From Vampirovibrio chlorellavorus (GTDB lineage: Bacteria > Cyanobacteriota > Vampirovibrionia > Vampirovibrionales > Vampirovibrionaceae), in assembly GCA_001858525.1 (NCBI GenBank), contig LAPX01000007.1, positions 372,001 to 436,000 on the forward strand: a stretch of 64,000 nucleotides of DNA. Direction: 5' to 3'. A model generated the notes under the pieces. That model saw nothing but the letters and a program-made list of their open reading frames with translations, did no database searches and was not told the DNA's origin. Shown one piece after another: positions 18,822-27,368 of this stretch (the stretch's first letter is position 1; each line of letters begins with the position of its first letter). Position numbers and translations under genes: made by a program.

Positions 18822-19856
18822 TTGTTCGTAAAAGTTCCTTTAAATGAACTGACTGGCGTAAGCACGCTGGAATTTGACCTGTACACCTTAGGGGGTAAGC
18901 GGTTGTACCCCGCTGGCACCGTGCTCACAGAGGATGTACGGGGACATCTCAACACACAAAGCCTATACAGAAATAGCCAGGCTCTCCCACTGGCCGCAGA
19001 CCCTGCGCCGTCAGCGCTCCCGAGCACCGACTATTTTAACCACGAGGGGCACATCTTTGAATTTGCGGCGGGCTTAACCCCGGAAGAAACGCAGGATGCA
19101 TTACAGGAAAACACGAGTGAGCCTTTGTTGAGTGAGGATATGACCCAGGCCTTTCTGGGGTCTATTGGATACTTCTGGCAGCGTTTGCAAAAGGGCGCCT
19201 CTCCCGATATTGCCCTGTGCGAAGTGGCCCGGGACAAACTGATTGCCGAAGTCACCTCTCAGGTGGATCAGATCCAGTACCTCAGTCAGGTGCGGGTGCG
19301 CGATGAGTTCACCTACTCCCACATTCTGGATGTCACCGCCCTGAGCATCGCCCTGGCCATCAAAGCCGGATTCGGCAAGCAAGAAGTCAAGGACATTGCT
19401 CTGGCCGCCATCCTGCATGATTTGGGCAAGCTGATGATTCCCCGAAATATTATGTTTAAAACCGGTCGCCTGAGCGAAAAAGAGTTTGAAGTCATGCAAC
19501 TGCACCCCGGTCTGGGCTATAAAGTGATTAAAGAAGTGCTGCGCTTACCAGAACATATTGCCCTGCCCGCCCTGCAACATCAGGAAATGTACGGTGGTGG
19601 CGGGTATCCGCTGGGACTGAAGGGCGATGAAATTCACCCCTACTCTCATCTGGTCAAAATCGCCGACGTTTATGACGCCCTGACCTCCAAACGCCCCTAC
19701 AAAGAGTCCATCCCCAGCAGTAAGGCCATTAAAATCATGCTGTCGGAAGGGGAAAAAAGCTTCCACCCCGAACTCCTGGCCCAGTTCGTGCAACTCAGTA
19801 ACTTCAAGGACTTCAGTCAGGACAGCCTACCTCGACGCTGGGAAATGGCCTCTTAA
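18822..19856 (+). CDS. HD-GYP domain protein (probable cyclic-di-GMP phosphodiesterase)
   Basis: 344 residues beginning at TTG 18822, seven bases after AGAGGG. The N-terminal approximately 60 residues (VPLNELTG, DLYTLGGKRLYPAGTVL) resemble the small domain often found before HD-GYP. The HD-GYP domain covers about residues 155-335, with the metal-binding His199-Asp200 (HDLGK) and HQEMYGGGGYP at 253-263. Known members hydrolyse cyclic di-GMP; the GYP loop is intact, so activity is plausible. No receiver domain and no GGDEF gene is present nearby, so the input signal is unknown. Confidence 0.92.
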   Translation: MFVKVPLNELTGVSTLEFDLYTLGGKRLYPAGTVLTEDVRGHLNTQSLYRNSQALPLAADPAPSALPSTDYFNHEGHIFEFAAGLTPEETQDALQENTSEPLLSEDMTQAFLGSIGYFWQRLQKGASPDIALCEVARDKLIAEVTSQVDQIQYLSQVRVRDEFTYSHILDVTALSIALAIKAGFGKQEVKDIALAAILHDLGKLMIPRNIMFKTGRLSEKEFEVMQLHPGLGYKVIKEVLRLPEHIALPALQHQEMYGGGGYPLGLKGDEIHPYSHLVKIADVYDALTSKRPYKESIPSSKAIKIMLSEGEKSFHPELLAQFVQLSNFKDFSQDSLPRRWEMAS

Positions 19857-19983
19857 GAAAGTCCGCCACCACCTCCTGAATGCGGAGGACGCAGGACAGT
19901 TTAAGGCACGGTATGATGACTCTGCCCAGTGCAGTGTATTTGGGCGCCGGAAAACGATCGGTTGACCAAGGGAGACTGAGGGC

Positions 19984-20496
19984 ATGACACAACCTAGCTG
20001 GGAGACCCTGTTAGGCGTACCCAAGCCTAACAGCTGCAACCTGAAAGCGGCTTGCTGCTCCGTGGCCGTGCCCAGTGTGCCGGTGTGGGAACTCTTCAGT
20101 AAGGCAGCCCGGGGCGATGAAACCAGCCGGGACTTTCTCAGTGTGTTTATCCCACATGCCACACACCAAGCGGCCAAAACCTTTTACCCGGAAGATCCCT
20201 CGCATATTGACCGGGTTCTGCACATGGTGAATGTGCAAAAAACCAAGGCCGCCTTACAGGCCCACCAGGTGGTGTTCTACCATTGCCGAAATCTTGGGGC
20301 CGATCGGCGATGCCAGATTTACGAGGACCGCCCCAGCTTTTGCCGGGATTACCCGGCCAGCCCTATGGCCCTGCTGGTCAAAGGCTGCGGCTACCAAAGC
20401 TGGGTGGCAGCCTGCAAAACCAAGCTGGCCCAACTGGGCTACGAGATTGTGGGGGAAGAGCCCGAAACGCCTGCCCTGGGAAGTGATGGCCAATAA
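19984..20496 (+). CDS. YkgJ family cysteine-cluster protein
   Basis: 170 residues. The cysteine pattern is that of the YkgJ (zinc/iron-chelating) family: an N-terminal CNLKAACC, then CRNLG, RRCQIYEDRPSFCRDYP and a final KGCG. A GGGAG lies 14 bases before the ATG. The biochemical role is unproven for the family; metal or Fe-S binding is presumed. It converges on the TusA-like gene with a gap of about 35 bases. Confidence 0.85.
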   Translation: MTQPSWETLLGVPKPNSCNLKAACCSVAVPSVPVWELFSKAARGDETSRDFLSVFIPHATHQAAKTFYPEDPSHIDRVLHMVNVQKTKAALQAHQVVFYHCRNLGADRRCQIYEDRPSFCRDYPASPMALLVKGCGYQSWVAACKTKLAQLGYEIVGEEPETPALGSDGQ

Positions 20497-20530
20497 ACCC
20501 GTCCCAGCGGCCACCTCTCTAATTTGGGGT

Positions 20531-20776
20531 TTATTTGGCTTTTTGAATCCACAGCTTCTGCAAACCGTCCTCAAACGAGGCTTCTTGCAGGATGGTATGC
20601 CCCTCCTGACGAATGCTGTTGGGAATATTCAGGGAGGATTGGCTATCCAGCAGAATCCACACTTCCAACACATCACCCAGGGACAGTTTTTCCAAAGCCA
20701 GCCGGGTTTTCACAAAGTTCAGCGGGCATTTGGTGGTTCTTAAATCCAGGGTTTGCACCGGGGTGGGCACGGTCAT
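20531..20776 (-). CDS. TusA-like sulfurtransferase
   Basis: 81 residues. The sequence TLDLRTTKCPLNFVKTRLAL is the SirA/TusA fold signature with the persulfide-carrying Cys17. The usual CPxP is CPLN here, so the second Pro is lost. An upstream in-frame ATG at 20818 exists, but GGAG ten bases before ATG 20776 and the family length favour the shorter form. TusA relays sulfur from a cysteine desulfurase to tRNA or molybdenum cofactor pathways. No such partners are nearby, so the acceptor is unknown. Confidence 0.83.
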   Translation of the reverse strand: MTVPTPVQTLDLRTTKCPLNFVKTRLALEKLSLGDVLEVWILLDSQSSLNIPNSIRQEGHTILQEASFEDGLQKLWIQKAK

Positions 20777-20871
20777 GAAAAAGTATCTCCGATCGCTGGG
20801 AAGGCCAGTGTCATCCATCTTAGTACCATCCGGCCGGTCTTGTCATGGGGCAAACCCTTGAAGCCTTGGTA

Positions 20872-22221
20872 TTACTCTTGCAGCTTCAGTTCCCGCATGC
20901 GCCGAAACAGATCGTAGAGAATCCAGTGGTGGGGAGAGCGCTTGCCCTCTTCCGGGTGCACCAAATCGGCAGTAATCAAGCGCTTTTTCTCAATGCTGTA
21001 TTCGCCAATGTGCAAGTGATCCAGCCCGGGAAAGACCCGCACATTGCGCACCGTGGCCATGTTAATCAAACCCCAAATGTCCTCGTTGTAAGGCTTGGGA
21101 CTGGGCTTCAGGAATAGCATGCTGCTCACTGGAATGGCCCCATCATTATATCGATAGAGCAAGGTATTCTTGCCCTGGGGATCTTCGGGGGTATAAGCGG
21201 GCACATTGGCCAATTGCAAGCCCATATAGGTAAGTACCCCATGCACTGTAAAGCCATAGAATGGCAGCACGGCATCCACCGCCGTACGGGGCAAGTTCAA
21301 CGACTTCTTCAGGGCACTTTTCTGGTTAATCAGGCTGGGATCGGTATAAGCATTTTGCAGATAGCTGGCATAAACAATGGTCTTTTGCCGGATGAGATCC
21401 GCATTCGGGTACTCTTCATATGTTTTGGTCTTCACGATAACCTGATCGCCCGCCAGCGTATGGAGATCTCGGGCATCAAATTGCGGACGGGAACTGTCAA
21501 AGTTGTCCCAGTTCAAGCCCCGGGTCAGGTTACTTTTACTGAACATATAGCCCCGGTACAGGGTGCGATCCCAGAATCGACGCAGAGGGGAGCGGGTGGG
21601 CGGGTTCAGATACTCGCTGAACCAGTCCGGATCGAACATGGGAGAACCGTGGAAGGGGACGGCAATGGCAATAATGGTATCAATCTTGTTCAGCAGGGCC
21701 GGGTCTTTGGCCACTTCCCGGGCAATCACACCACCCAGACTATAGGTGACCAGCATAAAAGGCTGGGACGGGGGCAAATCCCCAAAACGGGTTTTCAGCT
21801 GCTTTACCAGCCCTTCGGCCTGTACATCCAGCTCTTCCTTGGAGTTGTACAAGAACACGTACAGCTTGAAATACCGGTTAAAAGCCAAATCTTTACGAGC
21901 CACCTGACGAATGGCCCGCCACCAGGAGTTATGCTGAAACTCCTCCGCCCGACCGGGCACCAGCAACACCGGAATGCGATTCCCCAAGGGAGAACGCTCA
22001 AACTGATAGATTTGGTTCAAACTTTTATAGGAACGTTGGCGGGGCAGCAAAAACCCCTTGGAGAAATCATCTTCCCAGCCTGCGGCCTGACTCAAGGCAC
22101 CCCGGTGCGGGGCTTGACTGTGCACATTAGCGGCATCAGCAGACCAAACCATCAACCCCAGCTGTATCAACAGGAGCAAATTCACCAAAAGCGCTTTAAA
22201 AAGCCTGTTTTTCAAGTTCAT
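20872..22221 (-). CDS. Exported lipase-like alpha/beta hydrolase
   Basis: 449 residues. A signal peptide or anchor (residues 5-31, poly-Leu core ending SADAA) is followed by an alpha/beta hydrolase region: a strand with IPVLLVPGR (about 83-91) and the nucleophile elbow TYSLGG with Ser161, a variant of GxSxG in which the first Gly is Thr. The region after it (AVPFHGSPMF) matches lipase/PGAP1-type esterases. The acid and His partners were not assigned; His437 (SPHHW) is one candidate. It is likely secreted and could act on lipid or wax esters; the substrate is unknown. Confidence 0.78.
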   Translation of the reverse strand: MNLKNRLFKALLVNLLLLIQLGLMVWSADAANVHSQAPHRGALSQAAGWEDDFSKGFLLPRQRSYKSLNQIYQFERSPLGNRIPVLLVPGRAEEFQHNSWWRAIRQVARKDLAFNRYFKLYVFLYNSKEELDVQAEGLVKQLKTRFGDLPPSQPFMLVTYSLGGVIAREVAKDPALLNKIDTIIAIAVPFHGSPMFDPDWFSEYLNPPTRSPLRRFWDRTLYRGYMFSKSNLTRGLNWDNFDSSRPQFDARDLHTLAGDQVIVKTKTYEEYPNADLIRQKTIVYASYLQNAYTDPSLINQKSALKKSLNLPRTAVDAVLPFYGFTVHGVLTYMGLQLANVPAYTPEDPQGKNTLLYRYNDGAIPVSSMLFLKPSPKPYNEDIWGLINMATVRNVRVFPGLDHLHIGEYSIEKKRLITADLVHPEEGKRSPHHWILYDLFRRMRELKLQE

Positions 22222-22390
22222 GGACCGCCTTGAGAAGAAAAAAGGTGATTAAAAACACCATACCCGGCTATCTACCAATTCCATAGTAGCAGGAAATCCA
22301 AGACCCGCCCAAATGCTTAATAATATATTGAAGTGCCCTCAAGCTCTACAATCCCCAAAGGCAGGGCTAGGCAACCCATCAGCCAATTAA

Positions 22391-22470
22391 AACTGTTGAG
22401 CCTGGGGCCAAAATCGGTTTTAACTGTTTGAGCACAGCGCATTTAAACGACTATTGGGGCCAGAATAATC
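22391..22470. repeat. Partial copy of the TGTTTGAGC repeat family
   Basis: Contains AAAACTGTTGAGC and TTTTAACTGTTTGAGCACAGCG in direct order, each followed by TGGGGCCA. The second stretch matches the inner part of the inverted-repeat elements at 52.7 kb and 63.4 kb, but the outer GTGAG arms are missing. Confidence 0.5.
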
Positions 22471-22483
22471 CCTAAAATAATGG

Positions 22484-23518
22484 CTAATCAAAATAGTCAT
22501 AAGTTGAGTAGATGGCCCCAAAATTATTGAAGGGGATAAAGTTTGTATAGGTCATGGTGATGGAAATATCCACCCCGGTTACATAATGCCAGTATCCCAC
22601 CGGCAAAAACAGTATCTCACCGGGGGCCAGCATCACATCAATGGTGCGAATACCCGCAAACATCGGGAAGCGCTCATAATCCGGGTTGCCTAAATCCACT
22701 TGAGAGTAGCAATGCAGGTGGTTGTAAACCTCCGGCAAGCGGCTGGGCGGGATCATGCGCACCAACTTGTGCCCTTTGACCTGGGCCATAAAGTTATTGG
22801 TCAAATCGTGGTGCAAGGGAGTGATTATACCCTTCGGGCCATACCAGAAAAAGCCCGGATTGGCCGGATCGTCTTTCAGGTACTCCGTAATCACCGGAAC
22901 ATCGTTCCACAAGCCTTTTAGCACCGTGGCGTTATGCCCGGAGTTATTGGCGGTCATGTAGTAGTTATTGGTTTCCAGCCCACTGTGTACCCAGTCGATG
23001 TACTCCCCAAAAGGCATGCGCTTTTTGTACTGGTTACTATTAATCTCGTAATTGGGATCTTTGGAACGTCCACATTGAACTTCCACCTCCAGATGCCCAT
23101 ATTCAGCCTTCAAAGCCTCGGGCGTCCAGCGGCTCATGGCGGGCCAGTTGTCCAGCATGCCGGTAATCACCACCGGGCGATTGCGGTAGTAGTAGGTCTC
23201 ATAAAACTCATCCCGAGACAGGCGCTCCCGGCGCTCCACCCCACCGTAATAGGGAGATTGCTCCAGTAGAATGGTCTGGCATTGCAGCACCCAATCCCGC
23301 TTCTTTAGCTTAAGGGCCAGCGATTGCGCCCCTTGCACATACGGATGGCTCTGGGCCATGTGCACTTCCGACTGGGCTAATGCCTCGGAAAAGCCATTTT
23401 GAGTAAGCACCTGCACCAATTCTTCCGTAGGAATACCCTGCAGAATATTTTTAGCCACCCACTGCCGCCAATCATTGGGCAAGGTAGGCTCAACAGCATC
23501 AGAGGGAGACAAACTCAT
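22484..23518 (-). CDS. JmjC/cupin-8 domain oxygenase
   Basis: 344 residues. The C-terminal half is a cupin-like JmjC domain: the strand FYETYYYRNRPVVITG (about 105-120), the iron-binding HxD as His236/Asp238 (TPLHHDL), and the distal His311 (GYWHYV), followed by a DISITMTY strand. The family comprises Fe(II)/2-oxoglutarate hydroxylases acting on protein or small-molecule substrates. The N-terminal 90 residues are helical and not assigned. It is divergent from the PerR-like regulator; whether it is peroxide-controlled is speculation. Confidence 0.88.
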   Translation of the reverse strand: MSLSPSDAVEPTLPNDWRQWVAKNILQGIPTEELVQVLTQNGFSEALAQSEVHMAQSHPYVQGAQSLALKLKKRDWVLQCQTILLEQSPYYGGVERRERLSRDEFYETYYYRNRPVVITGMLDNWPAMSRWTPEALKAEYGHLEVEVQCGRSKDPNYEINSNQYKKRMPFGEYIDWVHSGLETNNYYMTANNSGHNATVLKGLWNDVPVITEYLKDDPANPGFFWYGPKGIITPLHHDLTNNFMAQVKGHKLVRMIPPSRLPEVYNHLHCYSQVDLGNPDYERFPMFAGIRTIDVMLAPGEILFLPVGYWHYVTGVDISITMTYTNFIPFNNFGAIYSTYDYFD

Positions 23519-23890
23519 TTCAGGGACCTCATTTCCAGAAGTTTCAGGCGATACGCACTACAGCGGTCAAGACTCTCATTCACTCTCATTGAAGCAGAAT
23601 CCCACTGGCAGGACAATGCACAGTCTGAAGGATTTCGGCCAACCACAACCACAGCAAAGCAAGTAGCCCACCCAGCAGCATCAATCCACTGACTCAAAAG
23701 CCGTTACAGCCCCCCCAGTCCATCCTGAGCCAATGCGTACAAGGCCAAAGGTCTTTTTTAATCAGTATTGACAAATTCCTAAATCAGAATTAATCTTAAT
23801 TAGAACTTAAAACCATTTCAATTTAATTATCAGTTAAAACTTATTCAACCCAAGGGTAAGCCCACCCAACGCTTGAAAGCAGTTTCCGCC
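23519..23890. other. Divergent intergenic region, JmjC gene / PerR-like gene
   Basis: About 370 bases. The part near the regulator (23760-23850) is strongly AT-rich with TTGACA at 23768-23773 and imperfect palindromic AT sequence after it. The part near the JmjC gene has no feature that I can name. Confidence 0.45.
23768..23805 (+). promoter_or_regulatory. Possible promoter/Per-box region of the PerR-like gene
   Basis: A perfect TTGACA (23768-23773) is followed 17 bases later by TAATCT. The bases TCAGAATTAATCTTAA (23784-23799) resemble a degenerate Per/Fur box (TTAGAATNATTCTAA), overlapping the -10. Autoregulation is likely for this family but is inferred here. Confidence 0.42.
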
Positions 23891-24328
23891 ATGATGACAT
23901 TCACCCAAATTCGACAGCTGCTGACCAAAAAGCACCTTAAGGTGACCCCTCAGCGCGCCATGATTGTGGATTTCATGATGCAAACCGACTGCCACCCCAC
24001 CGCTGAAGAGATTTACGAGGCGGTAAAAGACGCCATCCCCGGCCTGTCAAAAGGCACCCTGTATAACGTTCTCAAAACCCTGGTGGATGCCAACATCCTG
24101 AACACCGTGGCCCTGGAGCCCGGTACCGTGCGCTACGACGCCAACGTCAGTAATCATCACCACTTTATTGACGTGACCACCGGGGAAGTCTACGACATCC
24201 CCTGGGACAAGGTGCAAAACCTGTTTAAAGTGCTGGGCGAAGACTACAACGTGGCCAACTATCAGGTCAACTTCTACGGGGTAAAAGCTGAGCCCCAAAA
24301 AAGCGCCCCCAAGTCCAAACCCAGCTAA
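23891..24328 (+). CDS. Fur family regulator, PerR-like
   Basis: 145 residues from ATG 23891 (an alternative TTG lies at 23873). A winged-helix N-terminus with KVTPQR and SKGTLYNVLKTL is followed by a metal-binding half. The PerR regulatory ligands can be counted as His35, Asp83, His89, His91 and Asp102, exactly two less than B. subtilis PerR numbering (37, 85, 91, 93, 104). The four Cys of the structural zinc site are absent. Rubrerythrin follows 70 bases downstream, a typical PerR target. I infer a peroxide-sensing repressor; Fur or Zur are the alternatives. Confidence 0.9.
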   Translation: MMTFTQIRQLLTKKHLKVTPQRAMIVDFMMQTDCHPTAEEIYEAVKDAIPGLSKGTLYNVLKTLVDANILNTVALEPGTVRYDANVSNHHHFIDVTTGEVYDIPWDKVQNLFKVLGEDYNVANYQVNFYGVKAEPQKSAPKSKPS

Positions 24329-24398
24329 CCCAACCCCTTTTAGGCCTATCACGGTTTTATCCCCCAGAAACGATGACAGTAAGAAGAAAGAGGCTCCT

Positions 24399-24872
24399 AT
24401 GAACCCTACAGAAACCCTCACCCAAACCACCAAAAACATTGAAGCCGCCTTTGCCGGTGAATCCATGGCCAACCGCAAGTACCTGTACTTTGCCAAAATG
24501 GCCCGTGAACTGGGTAACGCCGAAGTGGCAGCCCTGTTTGAAAACATTGCCAATCAGGAAACCGGGCACGCCTTTGCCCACCTGCAACTGCTGTACCCCA
24601 AGCAGGGTATGACCGTTGAAAAGCTTCTGGAACTGGCCCGAGATGGCGAATTGTATGAATCCAACCAGATGTACCCGGACTTTGAGCGCATTGCCCTTGA
24701 AGAGGGAGATGCCGCTGCCGTGGCTGAATTCCAGGAGCAGGCCGCCGAATCTCGTGAACATGCCAGTATTTTCCAGAAAGCGGCCCAGCGTTTTAAAGCC
24801 CTGCGTAAGGTAGAAGCCTTACACGCCGCCGAATATGACGAGTTGCTGCAAAAATTGCGCAGCGCCTCCTGA
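24399..24872 (+). CDS. Rubrerythrin-like ferritin-fold peroxidase, no rubredoxin domain
   Basis: 157 residues forming one four-helix ferritin-like domain. Diiron ligands are visible as Glu21 (AFAGES), Glu54/His57 (NQETGH), Glu97 and Glu120/His121 (ESREHA). The C-terminal rubredoxin domain of classical rubrerythrin is absent, so an external electron donor is needed (erythrin/sulerythrin type). It reduces hydrogen peroxide in anaerobes and microaerophiles. It lies directly after the PerR-like gene and is probably under its control; a hairpin terminator follows. Confidence 0.92.
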   Translation: MNPTETLTQTTKNIEAAFAGESMANRKYLYFAKMARELGNAEVAALFENIANQETGHAFAHLQLLYPKQGMTVEKLLELARDGELYESNQMYPDFERIALEEGDAAAVAEFQEQAAESREHASIFQKAAQRFKALRKVEALHAAEYDELLQKLRSAS

Positions 24873-24916
24873 AACAGTTCTCCTAGTCCTTGACCTCTCC
24901 TTAACCTACCGAGAGC

Positions 24917-24952
24917 AAAGCCCCGCCTCTTTCCAATGAGAGACGGGGCTTT
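24917..24952. terminator. Bidirectional hairpin terminator
   Basis: AAAGCCCCG pairs with CGGGGCTTT (24944-24952), one mismatch, then CTCT with AGAG, loop 8 nt. It lies between the convergent rubrerythrin and old-yellow-enzyme genes and could serve both. Confidence 0.7.
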
Positions 24953-24971
24953 CAGCTTGCTGGGCCAATCG

Positions 24972-26054
24972 TTATACCGACTGACGCACCCGGGGCTTGC
25001 CCCGTTCGTACTGCTTGGGCCAGACTGGGTTCATGCCCAGTTGATGGGCGGCATGCAAGGGCCAATAGGGGTCCCGCAAGGATTCACGGGCCAACAGGGC
25101 CATATCGGCCTGCCCACTCTCAATAATGGCGTTGGCCTGCTGAGCCTCAGTGATCATGCCCACCGCCGCTGTGGGGATACCGGCTTCCTGGCGGATTTTT
25201 TCAGCAAACGGCACCTGATAGCCCGGCCCGGTTTGAATTTTGGCGTCAGGCACCGCCCCACCGGAGGACACATCAATCAAGTCCACGCCCCGCTGTTTCA
25301 GCTCAATCGCCAGCTGCACGGATTGTTCAACGTCCCAGCCGCCTTCCGCCCAATCGCTGGCCGAAATGCGCACCCACAAGGGCAATATCTCCGGCCAAAT
25401 CTGGCGGGCCTCGGTGGTAATTTCCAACAGCAGACGCATACGGTTCTCTAAACTACCGCCGTAAGCGTCGTTGCGCTGATTGGAGAGCGGGGATAAAAAG
25501 GAGTGCAGCAGATAACCATGAGCGGCATGCAGTTCCAGCACCTGAAAACCGGCTTTCAGCGCCCGACGAGCGGCATCGGCAAAAGCCCCTTTCAAAGCCT
25601 CAATATCGGCCAAAGTCATGGCATGCGGGGTTTGAGAGGTCTCATCGAAAGGGATGGCGCTGGGGGCCAACACGGGAGACCAACCGCCTTCAACAATACC
25701 AACCGGCTGTCCGCCGTTCCAGGGGGCCGCGGTGCTGGCCTTACGTCCGGCATGGGCAATTTGAATGGCAGGAACCGCCCCTTGCTCCTGAATAAACCGG
25801 GCCACCCGAGCCAGGGGCTCAATGTGCGCGTCTTTCCAAATGCCAAGATCTTGAGGACTAATGCGCCCTTCCGGGGCCACAGCGGTGGCCTCTGCCATCA
25901 CCATGGCGGCCCCGCCCACAGCCCGACTGCCCAAATGCACCAAGTGCCAATCGGTAGCAAAGCCATCTTCGCAAGAATACTGACACATGGGGGAAATCCC
26001 GATGCGATTTCTAAAAACCACGTCTCGAAGCTGAAAGGGACTGAACAAACTCAT
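24972..26054 (-). CDS. NADH:flavin oxidoreductase, old yellow enzyme (YqjM/NamA type)
   Basis: 360-residue FMN TIM-barrel. The start MSLFSPFQLRDVVFRNRIG, a Cys in PMCQYS near the flavin, the substrate His pair in ELHAAHGYLLHSFLSPLSN and the phosphate-binding region AVGMI are typical of the thermophilic-like YqjM class. It reduces activated C=C bonds with NAD(P)H. AAGGAAG eight bases upstream supports ATG 26054 over the in-frame 26084. A role in detoxifying electrophiles fits the oxidative-stress genes next door, but that is inference. Confidence 0.93.
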   Translation of the reverse strand: MSLFSPFQLRDVVFRNRIGISPMCQYSCEDGFATDWHLVHLGSRAVGGAAMVMAEATAVAPEGRISPQDLGIWKDAHIEPLARVARFIQEQGAVPAIQIAHAGRKASTAAPWNGGQPVGIVEGGWSPVLAPSAIPFDETSQTPHAMTLADIEALKGAFADAARRALKAGFQVLELHAAHGYLLHSFLSPLSNQRNDAYGGSLENRMRLLLEITTEARQIWPEILPLWVRISASDWAEGGWDVEQSVQLAIELKQRGVDLIDVSSGGAVPDAKIQTGPGYQVPFAEKIRQEAGIPTAAVGMITEAQQANAIIESGQADMALLARESLRDPYWPLHAAHQLGMNPVWPKQYERGKPRVRQSV

Positions 26055-26200
26055 AAACGACTTCCTTTTCTCAGAAAACACCACTGATTTTGATTCGGTA
26101 AATATGCACCCCGTTTTATCACCCAGTTTTTATCATCAAAGGCGGCGCCTGTCTCTGACACCCCACACAGAGCAGCCAGAAACACGGCTATTACAGGGTG

Positions 26201-27244
26201 TTACAGCTTGCCCCACATATACACGGTGTAAAACAGGAACATCAGGTAAAAAATGCCGCTGCCAAACAGCACCTGCGGCAGGTGACGGGGTTGCTTCCAG
26301 GCGCACAGGTAAATCAGAACCGAGGAGGCCAGACACAGCCCCACACTGAGCATGCCCTGCTGATTGAGAACCCACGGGGTGAAAGACAAACCAATGGCCG
26401 TGGGAATGCAGCTTTGAAAAACCATGGCCCCGGTAATGTTGCCCAGAGCCAAATTATCCTTGCGGGCCTTAATCCACACCACGCTGTTGAACTTTTCCGG
26501 CAGCTCGGTGGCGATGGGGGTCACAATTAAGCTGAGCACCAGGGCAGGCACCCCCAAGGTGGTGGCCACATCGTTGATTTCCTCTACGAAAAAGTGTACC
26601 AGCACCAGCAGGATAATCAGGCTGGCCGCCAATTGCGCCAAAATGATGAACGTCTGAGGCTCCTTGGTCTTGGGCGCAAAGCTCAGGGCCGGTAAATCGA
26701 ACTCTTCATCGGGGATGTGCTCTTTTTTCAGGGTGCGGTATACGTACACCCCGTAAAAAATCAGCAACCCAACTGCCATCAAGCGTTTCACCGTGGCATC
26801 GTGGATGAAAGCCGCCCCAAAAACAGCCAGATAGGCGGGAAAAAAGTAATGATAATCCCGGCGGAATAAGCCATGATCAAACTTCAGGTGACTGCTGCGC
26901 TTTTGCACCGCCGCAAAGTAAAAAACCGCCGCGGCAGTGACCCACATAGCCAGAGTCCCTAACAGAAACGGGGCCCCCAGAATGGCCCCAATGCCAATTT
27001 CTTCGCCCGTTTGCGCACTGACATTCGACAAGCCCAACACCCCGGAGGTGATGGCAATAATGGGCACCAGGGTTTCCGGCAAAGCGGTACCCACAGCGGC
27101 CAACACACTGCCCACGGCCCCTTCCGACAGGTTAAAGCGGTGACCTGTCCATTCGATGGCGTTGGTGAACAGGGCACAACAGGCCACGATAAGCACCAAC
27201 AGCACCAAAATTTCGATAGCGGAGAGAAGGACGTCGAATTGCAT
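26201..27244 (-). CDS. Sodium/calcium exchanger family antiporter
   Basis: 347 residues with about ten hydrophobic segments in two halves. Each half holds an alpha-repeat: AVGTALPETLVPI in the first and TPIATELPEKFNS in the second, with the acidic ion-binding Glu, marking the CaCA superfamily. A longer in-frame ORF to 27475 runs into the rel gene and is rejected. The ATG at 27244 has no ribosome binding site but a perfect TATAAT ends seven bases upstream (27256-27251 on this strand), so the mRNA is probably leaderless. Ion specificity is unknown. Confidence 0.9.
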   Translation of the reverse strand: MQFDVLLSAIEILVLLVLIVACCALFTNAIEWTGHRFNLSEGAVGSVLAAVGTALPETLVPIIAITSGVLGLSNVSAQTGEEIGIGAILGAPFLLGTLAMWVTAAAVFYFAAVQKRSSHLKFDHGLFRRDYHYFFPAYLAVFGAAFIHDATVKRLMAVGLLIFYGVYVYRTLKKEHIPDEEFDLPALSFAPKTKEPQTFIILAQLAASLIILLVLVHFFVEEINDVATTLGVPALVLSLIVTPIATELPEKFNSVVWIKARKDNLALGNITGAMVFQSCIPTAIGLSFTPWVLNQQGMLSVGLCLASSVLIYLCAWKQPRHLPQVLFGSGIFYLMFLFYTVYMWGKL

Positions 27245-27250
27245 AGTTCG

Positions 27251-27256
27251 ATTATA
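27251..27256 (-). promoter_or_regulatory. -10 box placed for a leaderless mRNA (antiporter gene)
   Basis: TATAAT on the minus strand, then six bases (CGAACT), then ATG at 27244. A transcript starting at the usual distance would begin at or next to the A of the ATG. No clear -35. Confidence 0.55.
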
Positions 27257-27334
27257 GCCGGAAGTGTTATTGAAAATCACGCCCTTTCCGCCGGTTCCTT
27301 CAGGCCCGGGGGTTTCATCCGGGCAGGAAAGCCG

Positions 27335-27340
27335 TATAAT
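27335..27340 (+). promoter_or_regulatory. -10 box of the rel gene
   Basis: TATAAT 28 bases before the GTG start; the predicted leader is about 22 nt and includes AAAGGA (27352-27357) as ribosome binding site. No good -35 hexamer. Confidence 0.5.
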
Positions 27341-27368
27341 AAGGATTGAGTAAAGGACGCTCCACACC

